A stretch of DNA of 64,000 bases from Thalassotalea sp. (GCA_029237915.1 JAQWHD010000050.1:79866-143865); one strand, 5' to 3'; shown: positions 23,801 to 33,871, counted from the first letter of the stretch. Numbers and translations are program-made. The notes: generated by a model not told the origin, from the sequence alone.

Positions 23801-26256
23801 TATTTTTGGTATACCTTAGGTTTAACTTCTTTAAGTTCAGTTTTGATGTCGTGCATTATATCACGTGACTTCATCGCTTTACTTTTCTCTTTCTTGAATG
23901 CTTCAATACGAGATTCGATGATTTGACGTGGGTAATGGTTATTTTCAACGTCGGTATCCGCTGTTTGCCATAATGGGTCAACAACTACTGATGCTAACTC
24001 TTTACCTTTTTCAGTAACGATTAACTTGCTTACGTGTTTAGGAGCACGACGCCAGATCTCAGCAGGTAACTGCAAAGACTCTTTAGTGCCATCTGTGTAA
24101 GTCATCTCTAACAAGATAGGCATAACTAAACCGCCTAAGTTAGTGAAGTCCATTACGTAGTAGTTTTTATCTTCGCTAATTGCACGTTCTAAAGCAGTAC
24201 GTTCCCAAGGCTTAAGCTTGTTAAGCATTTCGTTGTACTTGTTACGTTCTTTGTTCGTTACAGTCCAACGATCATTTTTATCATGGAAGTCACTTACATC
24301 AGGGTTTAATTCAACCCAAGTTTTTGTACCGGCAGCTTGGTTTCTTTCTAAGAATAGCGTGCCTGGCTTATCAGCTTCTTCTTGACGACGACGGTCATAA
24401 TCGATGTCTGGGTTTTTAGTATCTAAACGAAGTTTGTATACTTTATCTAAAGAGATATCAACGTGATCTGTAGTGTAGAACCAACCGTTCCAGAACCAAT
24501 CTAAATCCATACCTGAAGCTTCTTCCATAGTACGGAAAAAATCTGAAGGAGTAGGGCGTTTGTTTTTCCAACGAACGGCGTATTCTTTAAAGGCGAAGTC
24601 GAATAAGTCACGACCCATAATAACTTCACGTAAAATATTTAATGCGGCAGCAGGTTTAGTGTAAGCATTTGGACCTAAACGTAATACGCTGTCAGATTGA
24701 GTCATAACCGGTACTTGTACGTTAGACTTCATGTATGAAGTAATATCGCGTGGCTCTACGCCCCATGGAATTGTAGGATCCCATTCACGACCTGCAACAC
24801 CGTCTAAGAAACTGTTTAAACCTTCGTCCATCCAAGTCCACTGACGCTCGTCTGAGTTAACTATCATAGGGAAGTAGTTATGACCAACTTCGTGAATAAC
24901 AACACCAATTAAGAATTGTTTTTCAGCTAAAGTATAGGTACGGCTACCATCTTCATGACGAGTAGTACGTGGGCCGTTGAAGCTGATCATTGGGTATTCC
25001 ATGCCGCCAACTGGACCATTAACACTGATCGCTGTTGGGTATGGGTAATCAAATGTGTAACGAGAGTAAACATCTAAGGTGTGAATTACTGACTCAGTTG
25101 AATACTTGCTCCACAGCTCGCCACCTTCTTTCGGGAAGAATGACATTGCCATAACGTGTGGTTGCTCTTTGCCGCCTTGTTTGTAGCCTTTAGCATCCCA
25201 CATAAATTTACGTGATGACGCCCATGCGAAATCTCGCACGTTTTCAGCTTTAAAGCGCCATGTTTTAGTTTTTGTTGTGCCGGCTTTTTCGTTTTCTAAT
25301 GCTTCTTCAGCAGTAACTATCATTACAGGGCGTTTAGCTGTTTTTGCTTGCTCTAAACGTTTACGCTGAGTTTTTGTTAAAACGCTGCTTGGGTTATCAA
25401 GTACACCAGTAGATGAAACGATATGATCGGCAGGTACCGTCATAGATACATCGTAGTCACCAAATTCTAAAGTGAATTCACCACGACCTAAAAACTCTTT
25501 GTTGTGCCATGCTTCGTAATCAGAAAAAGCGGCAACTCTTGGGAACCACTGTGCTAGAAGGAAGATGTCATTACCACCTTCGTTCGCGTCATCAGGGAAG
25601 TGCTCAAAACCTGAACGCGCTGAAACAGCATTTTCTTCAAGAATGTTATAAGCAAAATCGATGTTGAAAGCAAAATCATCGCCTGGCTCTAACGCTTCGG
25701 CTAAATCGATGCGTGCCTGTGCGCCAGTAATGGTAACTTTAAGTTTGTTGCCACGCTTATCAGTAACCTTCGTGATGTCATAACCAATAGTGTTATCCGC
25801 GTAGTATTGCTGGCGACGTAATTCACCAAAGCTTACTTTTGCTGGTGTGCCACCACTTGCTTTACTGCTCGCTGGACCACGACGACCAATACCACCAAAA
25901 TCACCACTGCGCTCAGCAATTGAATCGGCTTTAAAACGGTTTTGCTCAAGCTGTAACCAGATATACTTTAAGGTATAAGGTGAGTTGTTTTGATAGGTAA
26001 TGCTTTGTGAAGCGCTAAGGCGACGCTTTTCTTCATCTAAGCTAACTTTGATTTTGTAATCTACTTGTTGTTGCCAGTACTCTTTACCTGGCTCACCAGC
26101 AGCGTTACGATAATCATTTGGTGTTGGCAAAACTTCTTCTAATTGACGAAATTTATCTTCAAAATCACCTTTGGTTTGTTTTACAGCAGAAGCTACTGCA
26201 GGGCTAGCTATAACAACCGATAAGATTGATGCTTGGCACAATGCTTTAAAGTTCAT
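23800..26256 (-). CDS. Secreted M1-family zinc metallopeptidase
   Basis: An 818-residue precursor with a signal peptide (1-24). The catalytic site is H-E-V-G-H-N-Y-F-P (from residue 455) with the third ligand in W-M-D-E-G-L-N-S-F about 18 residues later, the H-E-x-x-H-x18-E of M1 aminopeptidases. G-P-V-G-G-M-E-Y-P upstream takes the place of the G-A-M-E-N exopeptidase motif, so strict aminopeptidase activity is uncertain. N-terminal beta domain about 50-300, catalytic domain about 310-600, C-terminal beta/helical part after that. Probably periplasmic. First gene of a two-gene operon. Confidence 0.88.
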   Translation of the reverse strand: MNFKALCQASILSVVIASPAVASAVKQTKGDFEDKFRQLEEVLPTPNDYRNAAGEPGKEYWQQQVDYKIKVSLDEEKRRLSASQSITYQNNSPYTLKYIWLQLEQNRFKADSIAERSGDFGGIGRRGPASSKASGGTPAKVSFGELRRQQYYADNTIGYDITKVTDKRGNKLKVTITGAQARIDLAEALEPGDDFAFNIDFAYNILEENAVSARSGFEHFPDDANEGGNDIFLLAQWFPRVAAFSDYEAWHNKEFLGRGEFTLEFGDYDVSMTVPADHIVSSTGVLDNPSSVLTKTQRKRLEQAKTAKRPVMIVTAEEALENEKAGTTKTKTWRFKAENVRDFAWASSRKFMWDAKGYKQGGKEQPHVMAMSFFPKEGGELWSKYSTESVIHTLDVYSRYTFDYPYPTAISVNGPVGGMEYPMISFNGPRTTRHEDGSRTYTLAEKQFLIGVVIHEVGHNYFPMIVNSDERQWTWMDEGLNSFLDGVAGREWDPTIPWGVEPRDITSYMKSNVQVPVMTQSDSVLRLGPNAYTKPAAALNILREVIMGRDLFDFAFKEYAVRWKNKRPTPSDFFRTMEEASGMDLDWFWNGWFYTTDHVDISLDKVYKLRLDTKNPDIDYDRRRQEEADKPGTLFLERNQAAGTKTWVELNPDVSDFHDKNDRWTVTNKERNKYNEMLNKLKPWERTALERAISEDKNYYVMDFTNLGGLVMPILLEMTYTDGTKESLQLPAEIWRRAPKHVSKLIVTEKGKELASVVVDPLWQTADTDVENNHYPRQIIESRIEAFKKEKSKAMKSRDIMHDIKTELKEVKPKVYQK

Positions 26257-26469
26257 GAATATTCCTGAAATATGATTTAATTCATTGAAAATATCAACGT
26301 TCTATCTTGTTAGGACAGAGCCGAGAAAAAATTTTCAACACTTAGCGCTATTTTTATGAGAGAGAATTTATACAAGTGAGCTTAGTGAGTCAATGCAGGA
26401 TCAGCCTAAAGCACAGATTTATGCGATTAAGTTACAATTTGTAAAGATTTGTAGTTGTTCGGTGGGAGA

Positions 26470-26507
26470 ATTGCTTGGATTAGCTGTGTAAAACTAATCC
26501 AAGCGAT
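26470..26507. terminator. Long hairpin downstream of the 389-residue hypothetical gene
   Basis: ATTGCTTGGATTAG / CTAATCCAAGCGAT, about 14 bp with one wobble pair and a 10-base loop, no T tract. It lies in the 305-base gap between two minus-strand genes. The rest of that gap (26257-26469) is AT-rich, contains the M1 gene's upstream region and shows nothing else I can name. Confidence 0.5.
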
Positions 26508-26561
26508 ATTATTTATCTGCCCAGAGATTGGCAGGCTTTAACTTATTTTAGCTAAGAATAT

Positions 26562-27731
26562 TTAGCCAAAGATAGAGCGCATTAACGAAATTGCTTTTTC
26601 AACCGGTTTGCCATCTTTTACGCTGTTCACTAGTGAGTTGCGCATATCTAATAAGTACTCAGGGATATCTTCTTGAGCCAGGGCTTTATCTACGATTTGT
26701 TCTGCTGATTCTTTAGTGCGTTTAACGCTGCGAGCGACACCAATTTTGATCTTTGTTGGTTTATCGCGCATACGGACATAGTTGGAATTTTCAGCTAATG
26801 ATTCATCGGCAAATAAGAATAAATCTATCATCAAGGCACGAGCTTGCCAAATGCGTAACTCTTGACCTTCCTTAGGTGCTGGCTCGCGATGCCATGGGCA
26901 AGTTTGGATTGCTAATACTAACTCATTCCAATAGCCTGCAAAACTTTGGTTATTAAACTTAGTAATACTCAAACCTTGGCAAATCACATCTAATTTGGCA
27001 TTGGTTAAAGCAACAAAAATATCAGGGCGACGCATAGCTAATAAGCGAGTAGCAGCCATCATCGAAGGTTTTTCGCCATCGGTATGCTCAGTGAATATAT
27101 TGCAATATGCAGATACAAACGCATCATAATGAGATTTTGTTACATCACCTTCTAAAGGTATGTGAGCAAGGGCTGTATCGAAATACTCACTATGATTAAC
27201 TAATAAGTTATGAAATACCTTCGCGCCTTTAGTACCGGCAAACCATTCAACATCAAAGTTATACACACTAATGTCGTGCTTGGCACTATGCTTACCTGTA
27301 TATGCTAAACGGTCTTCTTCAATCATTTGTGCTAGTGGTTTAGCATTTAACTCTTTAATGTAGTCAAGTAAGGTTAAACGCTCTTCTAGTGCTTGCAGTG
27401 TTGAGTTTTGTTGAATAAAGCTTAAAAATATTGGCCAAGGCGTAATGCGTGTCATTTTTAACTGACAAACAGAAATCCCGGCTTCTAACGTTTCTTGTAG
27501 TTTCTTTAATGGACGAAGTTGATTTTCTTCCAATAAATCCATGTTGATACTGTGCTTACATAATTTGTGTAATTCTTTACACCAGCCTAAAAAGTCTTCT
27601 GGATGATTCTCAACTTTAACTGCCATTAAATTTAACGCCAGATCGGCAACGTATTTTAAAGCAGTTTGATAAATTTGGTTTTCAAGTGTACCAATAGACA
27701 TTTTAGCAGGGGAAGTAAGCAGTTTTCTCAT
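26562..27731 (-). CDS. Conserved hypothetical protein
   Basis: A 389-residue cytoplasmic protein. I recall similar proteins in vibrios and shewanellae but no function. The ATG at 27731 is preferred: GGAG lies ten bases upstream and the start M-R-K-L-L-T-S-P-A-K-M is the conserved one; a GTG at 27743 would place the ribosome site inside the start. The strongest block is A-T-R-L-L-A-M-R-R-P-D-I-F-V (about 225-238), later followed by F-A-G-Y-W-N-E-L. This resembles, by eye, a helical segment seen in some restriction/NTPase-associated proteins, but no catalytic residues can be defended. It diverges from zapE. Confidence 0.72.
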   Translation of the reverse strand: MRKLLTSPAKMSIGTLENQIYQTALKYVADLALNLMAVKVENHPEDFLGWCKELHKLCKHSINMDLLEENQLRPLKKLQETLEAGISVCQLKMTRITPWPIFLSFIQQNSTLQALEERLTLLDYIKELNAKPLAQMIEEDRLAYTGKHSAKHDISVYNFDVEWFAGTKGAKVFHNLLVNHSEYFDTALAHIPLEGDVTKSHYDAFVSAYCNIFTEHTDGEKPSMMAATRLLAMRRPDIFVALTNAKLDVICQGLSITKFNNQSFAGYWNELVLAIQTCPWHREPAPKEGQELRIWQARALMIDLFLFADESLAENSNYVRMRDKPTKIKIGVARSVKRTKESAEQIVDKALAQEDIPEYLLDMRNSLVNSVKDGKPVEKAISLMRSIFG

Positions 27732-27974
27732 AGATATAAACACTCCAGAAAGGGGAAACGAAAAAGTTGAGCGGATGATACGCCCTTTGAAAATCTAAAC
27801 AAGAGTAAAGATGTTGCATTTTTGTTAAAGAGTTTTACCTGCTTTTTTAATGAACTGTAATTGTATGTTTTTTAAGTTTTTATTAATTGTTTAAAATAAT
27901 CACTTAAAAAGCTAACAAGGAGGAGTATGGTTTATCTATAATGAAATTAATAAAAAACTCTATAAATTGAATTC

Positions 27975-29111
27975 ATGGTATTAACACACAAATTTCAAGC
28001 ATTGATCAAAGACGGCTCCTTGCAACACGACAGTGCCCAGCAAAATGCTATTGATGCCTTAAATGTTTTGAGTGCTGAGTTATCTGCTAAAAAATCAAAG
28101 CTTACCCGCTTTAAAAATAAGCTTTCGAAAAATAGCCAACAAGGCCTATATTTACACGGCCGGGTAGGGCGCGGTAAAACCATGATGATGGACTTATTTT
28201 ATAATCATCTAGCCATTACTCGTAAAAGGCGCTTGCACTTTCATCACTTTATGGAGCAAGTACATCTTGAGCTTAACCAATTATCTGGTACTTCTAACCC
28301 ATTAACATCAATAGCCAAACGTTGGGCTAAGCAAGTTGATGTATTATGTTTTGATGAGTTTTTTGTCAGTGATATTGCCGATGCAATGATTTTAGCTGGC
28401 TTGTTTGATGAGCTGTTTAAGCAAGGGCTGGTGCTAGTTACAACATCAAACTGCAAGCCAATCGATCTATATCGTAATGGTTTACAGCGTCAGCGTTTCT
28501 TACCGACCATAGATTTAATAAATCAATACTGCCAAGTGATAAGCGTTAATGGTGAAAAGGATCATCGCATCCATCAACAGCAATACCAATGCTATGTCTA
28601 CCCTAGTAGCCAGTATCCATTATTTTTGGATGAGCAATTTAAACGACTAACAAACTTAGGTTTAGAAGCCGGTGAGCTAGAAGTAAATCATCGTAACATT
28701 AATTATATTGCGCAAAACCTACAGCAGAAGGTGGTTTATTTTGAGTTTAAATCACTTTGCACAGGGCCTCGTAGCCAAAGAGATTACATTGCACTTGCCA
28801 ATAACTACAACACCATATTAATCAAGGATGTGCCGCAATTTAGTGGTGACACCTTAGTTAAAGTTGCCAGCGGTGTAGAGGATGGTTATAAACGTGATAG
28901 TGAAATGCTCAGCGACTTAAATGCAATGGACGATCAAGCTAGGCGCTTTATCGCCTTAATTGATGAGTTTTATGATAGAAAGGTAAAGGTTTATATAAGC
29001 GCACAAGTTGATATTCCGCAGTTATACCAAGGTAAACAATTAGCGTTTGAATTTGCTCGCTGTGAATCACGCTTAATCGAAATGCAGTCATCAAGTTATT
29101 TGAACAGTTAG
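27975..29111 (+). CDS. zapE: Cell division protein ZapE (AFG1-like ATPase)
   Basis: A 378-residue AAA-type P-loop ATPase. Walker A is G-R-V-G-R-G-K-T-M-M-M-D, followed by R-L-H-F-H-H-F-M, then Walker B L-C-F-D-E-F-F-V-S-D-I-A-D-A-M-I-L and sensor T-T-S-N. These are diagnostic of ZapE, which acts on FtsZ rings during constriction in E. coli. The C-terminal third (F-K-S-L-C-T-G-P-R-S, then D-E-F-Y-D) is also the family pattern. The 230-base gap upstream is a shared divergent promoter region. A GNAT gene follows after 13 bases, probably in the same transcript. Confidence 0.92.
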   Translation: MVLTHKFQALIKDGSLQHDSAQQNAIDALNVLSAELSAKKSKLTRFKNKLSKNSQQGLYLHGRVGRGKTMMMDLFYNHLAITRKRRLHFHHFMEQVHLELNQLSGTSNPLTSIAKRWAKQVDVLCFDEFFVSDIADAMILAGLFDELFKQGLVLVTTSNCKPIDLYRNGLQRQRFLPTIDLINQYCQVISVNGEKDHRIHQQQYQCYVYPSSQYPLFLDEQFKRLTNLGLEAGELEVNHRNINYIAQNLQQKVVYFEFKSLCTGPRSQRDYIALANNYNTILIKDVPQFSGDTLVKVASGVEDGYKRDSEMLSDLNAMDDQARRFIALIDEFYDRKVKVYISAQVDIPQLYQGKQLAFEFARCESRLIEMQSSSYLNS

Positions 29112-29124
29112 GGAAGAGCAAACA

Positions 29125-29637
29125 TTGGATAAATATATTCTAACAACCGAGCGTCTTTTAATTCGTCATGTAGAGATTGCAGATGCGAGCTTTATATTCG
29201 AGTTGTTAAATGAACCTGAGTTTCATAAATACATTGGCGATAAGCAAATCAGAACAATTGATGATGCAATTCATTATATAAAAACTGGTCCGCAGCAGAT
29301 GTATAAAGATAATGGCTTTGCCTTACATATTGTCGTTTTAAAAGACACAGAGCAAGCGATAGGCTTTTGCGGATTTTTAAAAAGAGATGTTTTACCTTAC
29401 CCTGATTTAGGCTTTGCATTTTTGCAAAAATATTGCGGCAAAGGCTATGCATATGAAGCTGCACAAGCGGTTTTAAACTATGAACTAGCCAGCCATAACT
29501 TAACTAAAGTAATGGCTATGACTGCAATCGAAAATCCATCATCGCAAGCGCTGTTGTCTAAGCTTGGTTTTAAGTTTGAGCAACAACGACTAATTGCTGG
29601 TTACGATGGTGAAAGCAAACTATACGTTTATTCATAA
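29125..29637 (+). CDS. GNAT acetyltransferase, RimJ/RimL-like
   Basis: A 170-residue protein with TTG start and GAAGAG six bases upstream. L-T-T-E-R-L-L-I-R is the N-terminal signature of the RimJ/RimL-type GNAT group. L-G-F-A-F-L-Q-K-Y-C-G-K-G-Y-A-Y-E-A is the acetyl-CoA binding motif A, and E-N-P-S-S-Q-A-L-L-S-K-L-G-F the motif B. It transfers acetyl to an amine, possibly a protein N-terminus or small molecule; the substrate is unknown. Closely follows zapE. Confidence 0.85.
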   Translation: MDKYILTTERLLIRHVEIADASFIFELLNEPEFHKYIGDKQIRTIDDAIHYIKTGPQQMYKDNGFALHIVVLKDTEQAIGFCGFLKRDVLPYPDLGFAFLQKYCGKGYAYEAAQAVLNYELASHNLTKVMAMTAIENPSSQALLSKLGFKFEQQRLIAGYDGESKLYVYS

Positions 29638-29702
29638 TTTGCTATAGTCAGTTTAAACAGAAAGACAATTACTATTAACGTTAATAAAAGTGAGTTAATT
29701 AG

Positions 29703-30125
29703 ATGAACGTCAAATACATATCTGAAAAATACAAAACCAAAACCAGTGTTAAAAATCACTTCTCAATATTCGTTTTATTAAGTGCTTCACTTATATATTT
29801 TAACGCTAATAGCAATGAGTTAAACGTACAGGAACAAGATAAGTTTGTGACAGTAAAGTTATCGCAGGAAGATATTGAATCATTAAAACTAGGTCAACAA
29901 ATTAATGAAGCACTGCAAGCAATCAAACATCCGAAAGACCCCGCATCAATCCACAAAATAACTGCTCTCGGCTGGGACCAAAGATACTACTTAATGATCA
30001 GAGGTTGGCTAGTTCTGCAACTACAAGCGGATAAAAGTATATATACAGGAACCCAAGAGCAAGCTCATATTGCCTCTAGAATAGAGTTTATTAAGAAGGC
30101 TATTCGTACTATTGATCTAGAGTGA
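29703..30125 (+). CDS. Hypothetical exported or membrane-anchored protein
   Basis: A 140-residue protein with a basic N-terminus and one hydrophobic segment (about residues 21-36), then a soluble part of about 100 residues. The charged leader is long for a signal peptide, so it may be an anchor. There is no known motif; G-W-D-Q-R-Y-Y-L-M-I-R-G-W-L near residue 90 is the most distinctive stretch. Its last codons overlap by nine bases the end of the convergent DUF1461 gene. Not recognised. Confidence 0.6.
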   Translation: MNVKYISEKYKTKTSVKNHFSIFVLLSASLIYFNANSNELNVQEQDKFVTVKLSQEDIESLKLGQQINEALQAIKHPKDPASIHKITALGWDQRYYLMIRGWLVLQLQADKSIYTGTQEQAHIASRIEFIKKAIRTIDLE

Positions 30126-30857
30126 TCTTTTGAATTTTTTAGTTAATAAATAGTTCATCAGAATAAAAATTATTATTGCTACGAATAATAAATTTAATCC
30201 CATTGCTGCAAACAAATCAGGTGCTTTCATAAATGTACTCATTAATGATTCTTGATAATAAAAGAACCATTGATGATTGTCAGGAAAGACTAACGTATGA
30301 AAATAATAAAATATCTTTTTAAACCCAACTAGCACAAAACTTAGAACAATAAATGAAGTGCTAATGACTAGCGCCTGCAACTTTAATCTTGCACTAGGCA
30401 TCGCTACTTTATTCTTAAAGTAGGCGAAACATAATAGGCCCAATGGAATTAGATTAACCAGCCAAACCCAAGTGAGCTTATCAATTAAAATACTGACATC
30501 TTGTAGATGAACAACTTCACTTCGAGTAAATAACTTTTTAGCCCCTGTACCTGTTGAATAGCTAATATCATCAAGTTTATTTCCATGATCATTAATAGCA
30601 ACAACGACCTCAGAAAATAATGAATAATGCTGCTCGCTAGCCGTATTTACAAAGTCTTGTTTATTGTATTTGTTTTGCGGAGCATAGGTTTTGATATGGC
30701 TTTGTATATCTAATACTTGATACCAAGTTGGGTATGTAAAGTTAACCGCAGAGTTTAACTTCCAGCTAATGCCGGATGAAAATATTAATAATGATACACA
30801 AAAAAGTAGCCAAAATAGGGCAGGGAAAGGTTTAGCGTTTATTATTGTTGTAGGCAT
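30117..30857 (-). CDS. DUF1461 family integral membrane protein
   Basis: A 246-residue protein with four membrane helices (near 15-30, 127-146, 158-180 and 218-236). Two conserved DUF1461/TIGR01906-like blocks are visible: F-T-R-S-E-V-V-H-L-Q-D-V (about 110-121) and F-H-T-L-V-F-P-D-N-H-Q-W-F-F, then S-L-M-S-T-F-x4-D-L-F (about 187-215). The family is of unknown function, with one loop between helices 1 and 2 likely outside the membrane. It ends inside the end of the opposite gene. Confidence 0.75.
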   Translation of the reverse strand: MPTTIINAKPFPALFWLLFCVSLLIFSSGISWKLNSAVNFTYPTWYQVLDIQSHIKTYAPQNKYNKQDFVNTASEQHYSLFSEVVVAINDHGNKLDDISYSTGTGAKKLFTRSEVVHLQDVSILIDKLTWVWLVNLIPLGLLCFAYFKNKVAMPSARLKLQALVISTSFIVLSFVLVGFKKIFYYFHTLVFPDNHQWFFYYQESLMSTFMKAPDLFAAMGLNLLFVAIIIFILMNYLLTKKFKRSL

Positions 30858-31211
30858 TTAGTTATTATTGAGAAGGTTATCTTATGAATAAGTTATCATT
30901 TTTTTTATTTTATATCATTACTTAAACTTTTTTGAATGTGAATATCTACTGCTGATCTTGTTTTCGTTTAGCAGTAAAATGGATTAATATTTACTTAATC
31001 CTAAATTTTATACTATCTCCTTTAAGAGATAATTAATCGTATTATCACAACAACACTGAGTATACGATGGACCTGTAAGGTTAAAAACTGCAAACTAAGT
31101 TAAGCTGTCGCTGTTAAATACTTACTCGCTTGTGGATAATTTGGTCAAAATAATTGGATAATGTCCCATCAATTTTGTAATTAACAATAAAATATTGAGT
31201 GTGAAAATAAC
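30858..31211. other. 354-base gene-free region
   Basis: A divergent upstream region for the DUF1461 and mutarotase genes. It is AT-rich, contains a loose 7-bp inverted repeat (TACTGCT ... AGCAGTA, 30947-30976), and shows no RNA gene, clear operator or further reading frame that I can support. Confidence 0.5.
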
Positions 31212-32108
31212 GTGAATTCAAATAAACCAATAGAACTAAATAATAATGTAATTATTGAAAATACATTTGGTAATGTAAAACACCAATTGATCGATGAAAT
31301 AAATTCAAAAATTATAATTACTCATCAAACATGTCAGGCAAGCTTGTCATTATTTGGTGGCCATGTACTAAATTGGAAACCTACGGGCCACGATGAAGTT
31401 TTTTGGTTAAGCAAAACTGCTGTTTTTGATGCGAAAACACCTATTAGAGGCGGAATTCCTTTATGTTGGCCTTGGTTTGGTCCTTATGGTGAAGCAGGTA
31501 ATCATGGATTTGCTCGTACTAGTATATGGGAGTTGTTTAAGGCTGATGTTACTGAGCACTCTGTAACTGTTGAATTAGTGTTATCTGGTGCTGATTTTTC
31601 TCACTTTTGGCCGAACAGTTTTGTTGTTAAACAAGTACTTATTTTTTCACATACGTTTTCACAGCAACTTATTATTGAAAACACCAGCGATGAAGATTTC
31701 CAATTTAGTGATGCACTACATAGCTATTTTTCAGTGAGCTCACCTGAAAATATTGCCATCCCTGATTTAGCTAATAGCTTTTACGATGACAAAATAACTC
31801 AAGTTGAAAATTGCAAACCTAGTGATGTATTTGACTGTGTTGGCCCGATTGATAAAATTTATCACCATAACTCATCTGCTACTTTGTTTGATAAAGGTTG
31901 GAAACGAGCAATTGAGGTTTCTAAGTCAAATTCTGCGCAGTGGGTATTATGGAATCCAGGTGTTGAACTAGCCAAAGGCTTTAATGATATTCACCAACAA
32001 GGTGAGCAAGGCTTTGTTTGTTTAGAAGCGGCTAATACTAATTGGATTAAAGTACCGGCTGGCGAAACGGCTTGTTTGTCACAAGAAATTCAAGTTTATA
32101 AACTTTAA
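31212..32108 (+). CDS. D-hexose-6-phosphate mutarotase (YeaD-like)
   Basis: A 298-residue aldose-1-epimerase-fold enzyme with GTG start. F-G-G-H-V-L-N-W-K-P, F-W-L-S, P-I-R-G-G-I-P-L-C-W-P-W-F-G-P and N-H-G-F-A-R carry the conserved Arg/His of the hexose-6-phosphate epimerase group. D-A-L-H-S-Y-F precedes the second catalytic His, and W-N-P-G a later family block. It interconverts alpha and beta anomers of glucose-6-phosphate-type sugars. It stands alone, convergent with mutH. Confidence 0.9.
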   Translation: MNSNKPIELNNNVIIENTFGNVKHQLIDEINSKIIITHQTCQASLSLFGGHVLNWKPTGHDEVFWLSKTAVFDAKTPIRGGIPLCWPWFGPYGEAGNHGFARTSIWELFKADVTEHSVTVELVLSGADFSHFWPNSFVVKQVLIFSHTFSQQLIIENTSDEDFQFSDALHSYFSVSSPENIAIPDLANSFYDDKITQVENCKPSDVFDCVGPIDKIYHHNSSATLFDKGWKRAIEVSKSNSAQWVLWNPGVELAKGFNDIHQQGEQGFVCLEAANTNWIKVPAGETACLSQEIQVYKL

Positions 32109-32163
32109 ACTTGAATTATTGCTTTCACCTTATTTATTGAATCTTTTTTTACTCACCTGCTTT

Positions 32164-32192
32164 AAGCGAGTTAAAGTCTGTTTAACTCGCTT
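32164..32192. terminator. Hairpin between convergent mutarotase and mutH genes
   Basis: A perfect 12-bp stem AAGCGAGTTAAA / TTTAACTCGCTT with loop GTCTG, short T/A runs on each side. Confidence 0.7.
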
Positions 32193-32199
32193 TCCTGAT

Positions 32200-32874
32200 C
32201 TAATTTACTCTCAAATGTCTATTTAACAGCATTTGGGTGAAAGGGATCTTTAAATAAAAGCCACGGGGTAAGGTTTGAAAAGGTCGGCCTTGTGAGTCAA
32301 ATGCTTGGGTTTTTACACTTGAATTTGCTGCTTTGGGTCTAAGCTGTAGTACTTGCCCATATTTAGCATTAATTTGTTCAACCTTACCAAGGGCGATCAT
32401 ATCCGTTAACTCTTGCCAGTCTTGCTTTAAAAGTTGCTCTTCTTCATGGTTTGGCTCCCATAAAAATGGTGTGCAAACCATGCGCTCGCTGATTGGTATT
32501 GAGCGCTCTGAAATAACTGGTACCCATAACACTTTTGCCATTTTGTTCTTTAAATGGCATTTATCCCAAGTCATCCCCGTGATCCCTGTTAAGGGCGCAA
32601 CGCAGACAAATGTTGTCTCTAATGGTTTACCTTCTCTTGAAATCGGTAAGGTTTTTAGCTCTATACCTAACTCTGGAAAATCAGGTAAAGGTAGTGAACC
32701 GGCACTTGCTCCCAAAGTCTTTTCAAGTAATAAGCCAATCCAACCTTTTTCACGAGATAAATTTTCAGGTACAGCAACGCCAACTCGTTCGGCAAGCTCG
32801 CCTAAAGAACAACCGGCAAGACTTTGTGCGTTCTCTATTAACTGTGTTTCAGTAGTTGGGGTATTAATTTTCAA
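32200..32874 (-). CDS. mutH: DNA mismatch repair endonuclease MutH
   Basis: A 224-residue endonuclease that nicks the unmethylated strand at hemimethylated GATC sites during MutS/MutL repair. [14 protein letters not shown] (about residues 65-78) is the D-x(n)-E-x-K catalytic triad. [21 protein letters not shown] and L-R-P-K-A-A-N-S are the other MutH blocks. It diverges from rppH across 145 bases, as in E. coli. MutH implies Dam-directed repair in this organism. Confidence 0.95.
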   Translation of the reverse strand: MKINTPTTETQLIENAQSLAGCSLGELAERVGVAVPENLSREKGWIGLLLEKTLGASAGSLPLPDFPELGIELKTLPISREGKPLETTFVCVAPLTGITGMTWDKCHLKNKMAKVLWVPVISERSIPISERMVCTPFLWEPNHEEEQLLKQDWQELTDMIALGKVEQINAKYGQVLQLRPKAANSSVKTQAFDSQGRPFQTLPRGFYLKIPFTQMLLNRHLRVN

Positions 32875-33019
32875 GGTTTTTATTTAATTCTTGCATGTCG
32901 ATTTTATTATTATGCTTAAATATTACTAATATTAAAATTAATTTCCTTGTTTATTTGCTCAAGGCGCAACTTTGTGGAACAATCATTTTATATAGTTATA
33001 AAATTGAACGGGAGTTCAT

Positions 33020-33589
33020 GTGATTGATGCCGAAGGCTATAGAGCTAACGTCGGCATAGTGATTACAGATGGCAAAGGTCGAGTTTTTTGGGCGAGACGA
33101 TTTGGTCAGCATTCATGGCAATACCCACAAGGTGGCGTTGATGAAGGTGAGTCAGTCGAACAAACCATGTTTCGTGAATTACACGAAGAAGTTGGTTTAA
33201 AGCCTGAACAAGTTGAGATCATTGCAACGACAAAACATTGGTTAAGGTATCGTTTACCAAAACGTTTAATACGACATGAAAGTAAACCTGTTTGTATTGG
33301 ACAAAAACAAAAGTGGTTTTTATTAAAACTCACCTGTGCTGATGAAGAAGTTGATTTATTACATTCTAGTCATCCTGAATTTGATGATTGGCGTTGGGTA
33401 AGTTATTGGTACCCGGTAAGACAGGTTGTATCTTTTAAGAAAGATGTTTATCGAAGAGTTATGAAAGAGTTTGCAGCTATTGCATTACCTCCTTTTGCTG
33501 TCGATAACACACAACCAAATCGAAAAGAGCCAAAGAAAACTAGAAATAATCATCATCGTCGTAACTTTAGACGAAATAAAAATTCGTAA
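33020..33589 (+). CDS. rppH: RNA pyrophosphohydrolase RppH
   Basis: A 189-residue Nudix enzyme that removes pyrophosphate from mRNA 5' ends and starts decay. Start is GTG with GGGAG 7 bases before it, giving [14 protein letters not shown], the canonical RppH start. Nudix box: G-G-V-D-E-G-E-S-V, then [18 protein letters not shown] residues ([13 protein letters not shown]) are diagnostic. The basic tail ([13 protein letters not shown]) is longer than usual. A terminator follows. Confidence 0.95.
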   Translation: MIDAEGYRANVGIVITDGKGRVFWARRFGQHSWQYPQGGVDEGESVEQTMFRELHEEVGLKPEQVEIIATTKHWLRYRLPKRLIRHESKPVCIGQKQKWFLLKLTCADEEVDLLHSSHPEFDDWRWVSYWYPVRQVVSFKKDVYRRVMKEFAAIALPPFAVDNTQPNRKEPKKTRNNHHRRNFRRNKNS

Positions 33590-33606
33590 TCATTATGTTT
33601 TTAAAG

Positions 33607-33639
33607 TACCGCTAATCTTAGATGTAGCGGTATTTTTTT
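33607..33639 (+). terminator. Rho-independent terminator after rppH
   Basis: TACCGCTA-ATC-TTA-GAT-G-TAGCGGTA followed by seven T. It separates rppH from ptsP. Confidence 0.85.
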
Positions 33640-33871
33640 GTCAAAAAAATATTTACCCCCTTGGTCTCTGCTCTTTTTTAATATCAACACTCAGTGCCAA
33701 TTTACAATGTTTTAGAAGTACAATGTTGTGAATCGGTTGTTAATAAAATGGATTTTTTCGCTCGTTTTTAGTATGCTAAGTATCTATTTTAAATTGAATT
33801 TTTAATACAAAGTTTATTACTTACGCCTTTAAAACACGGTCTTAGCTTTGTTTTATTAGTACAGGGAGTTT

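Noticed and set aside
32333..32887. Long open frame opposite mutH
   Set aside because: Antisense shadow of mutH with no ribosome site or recognisable protein.
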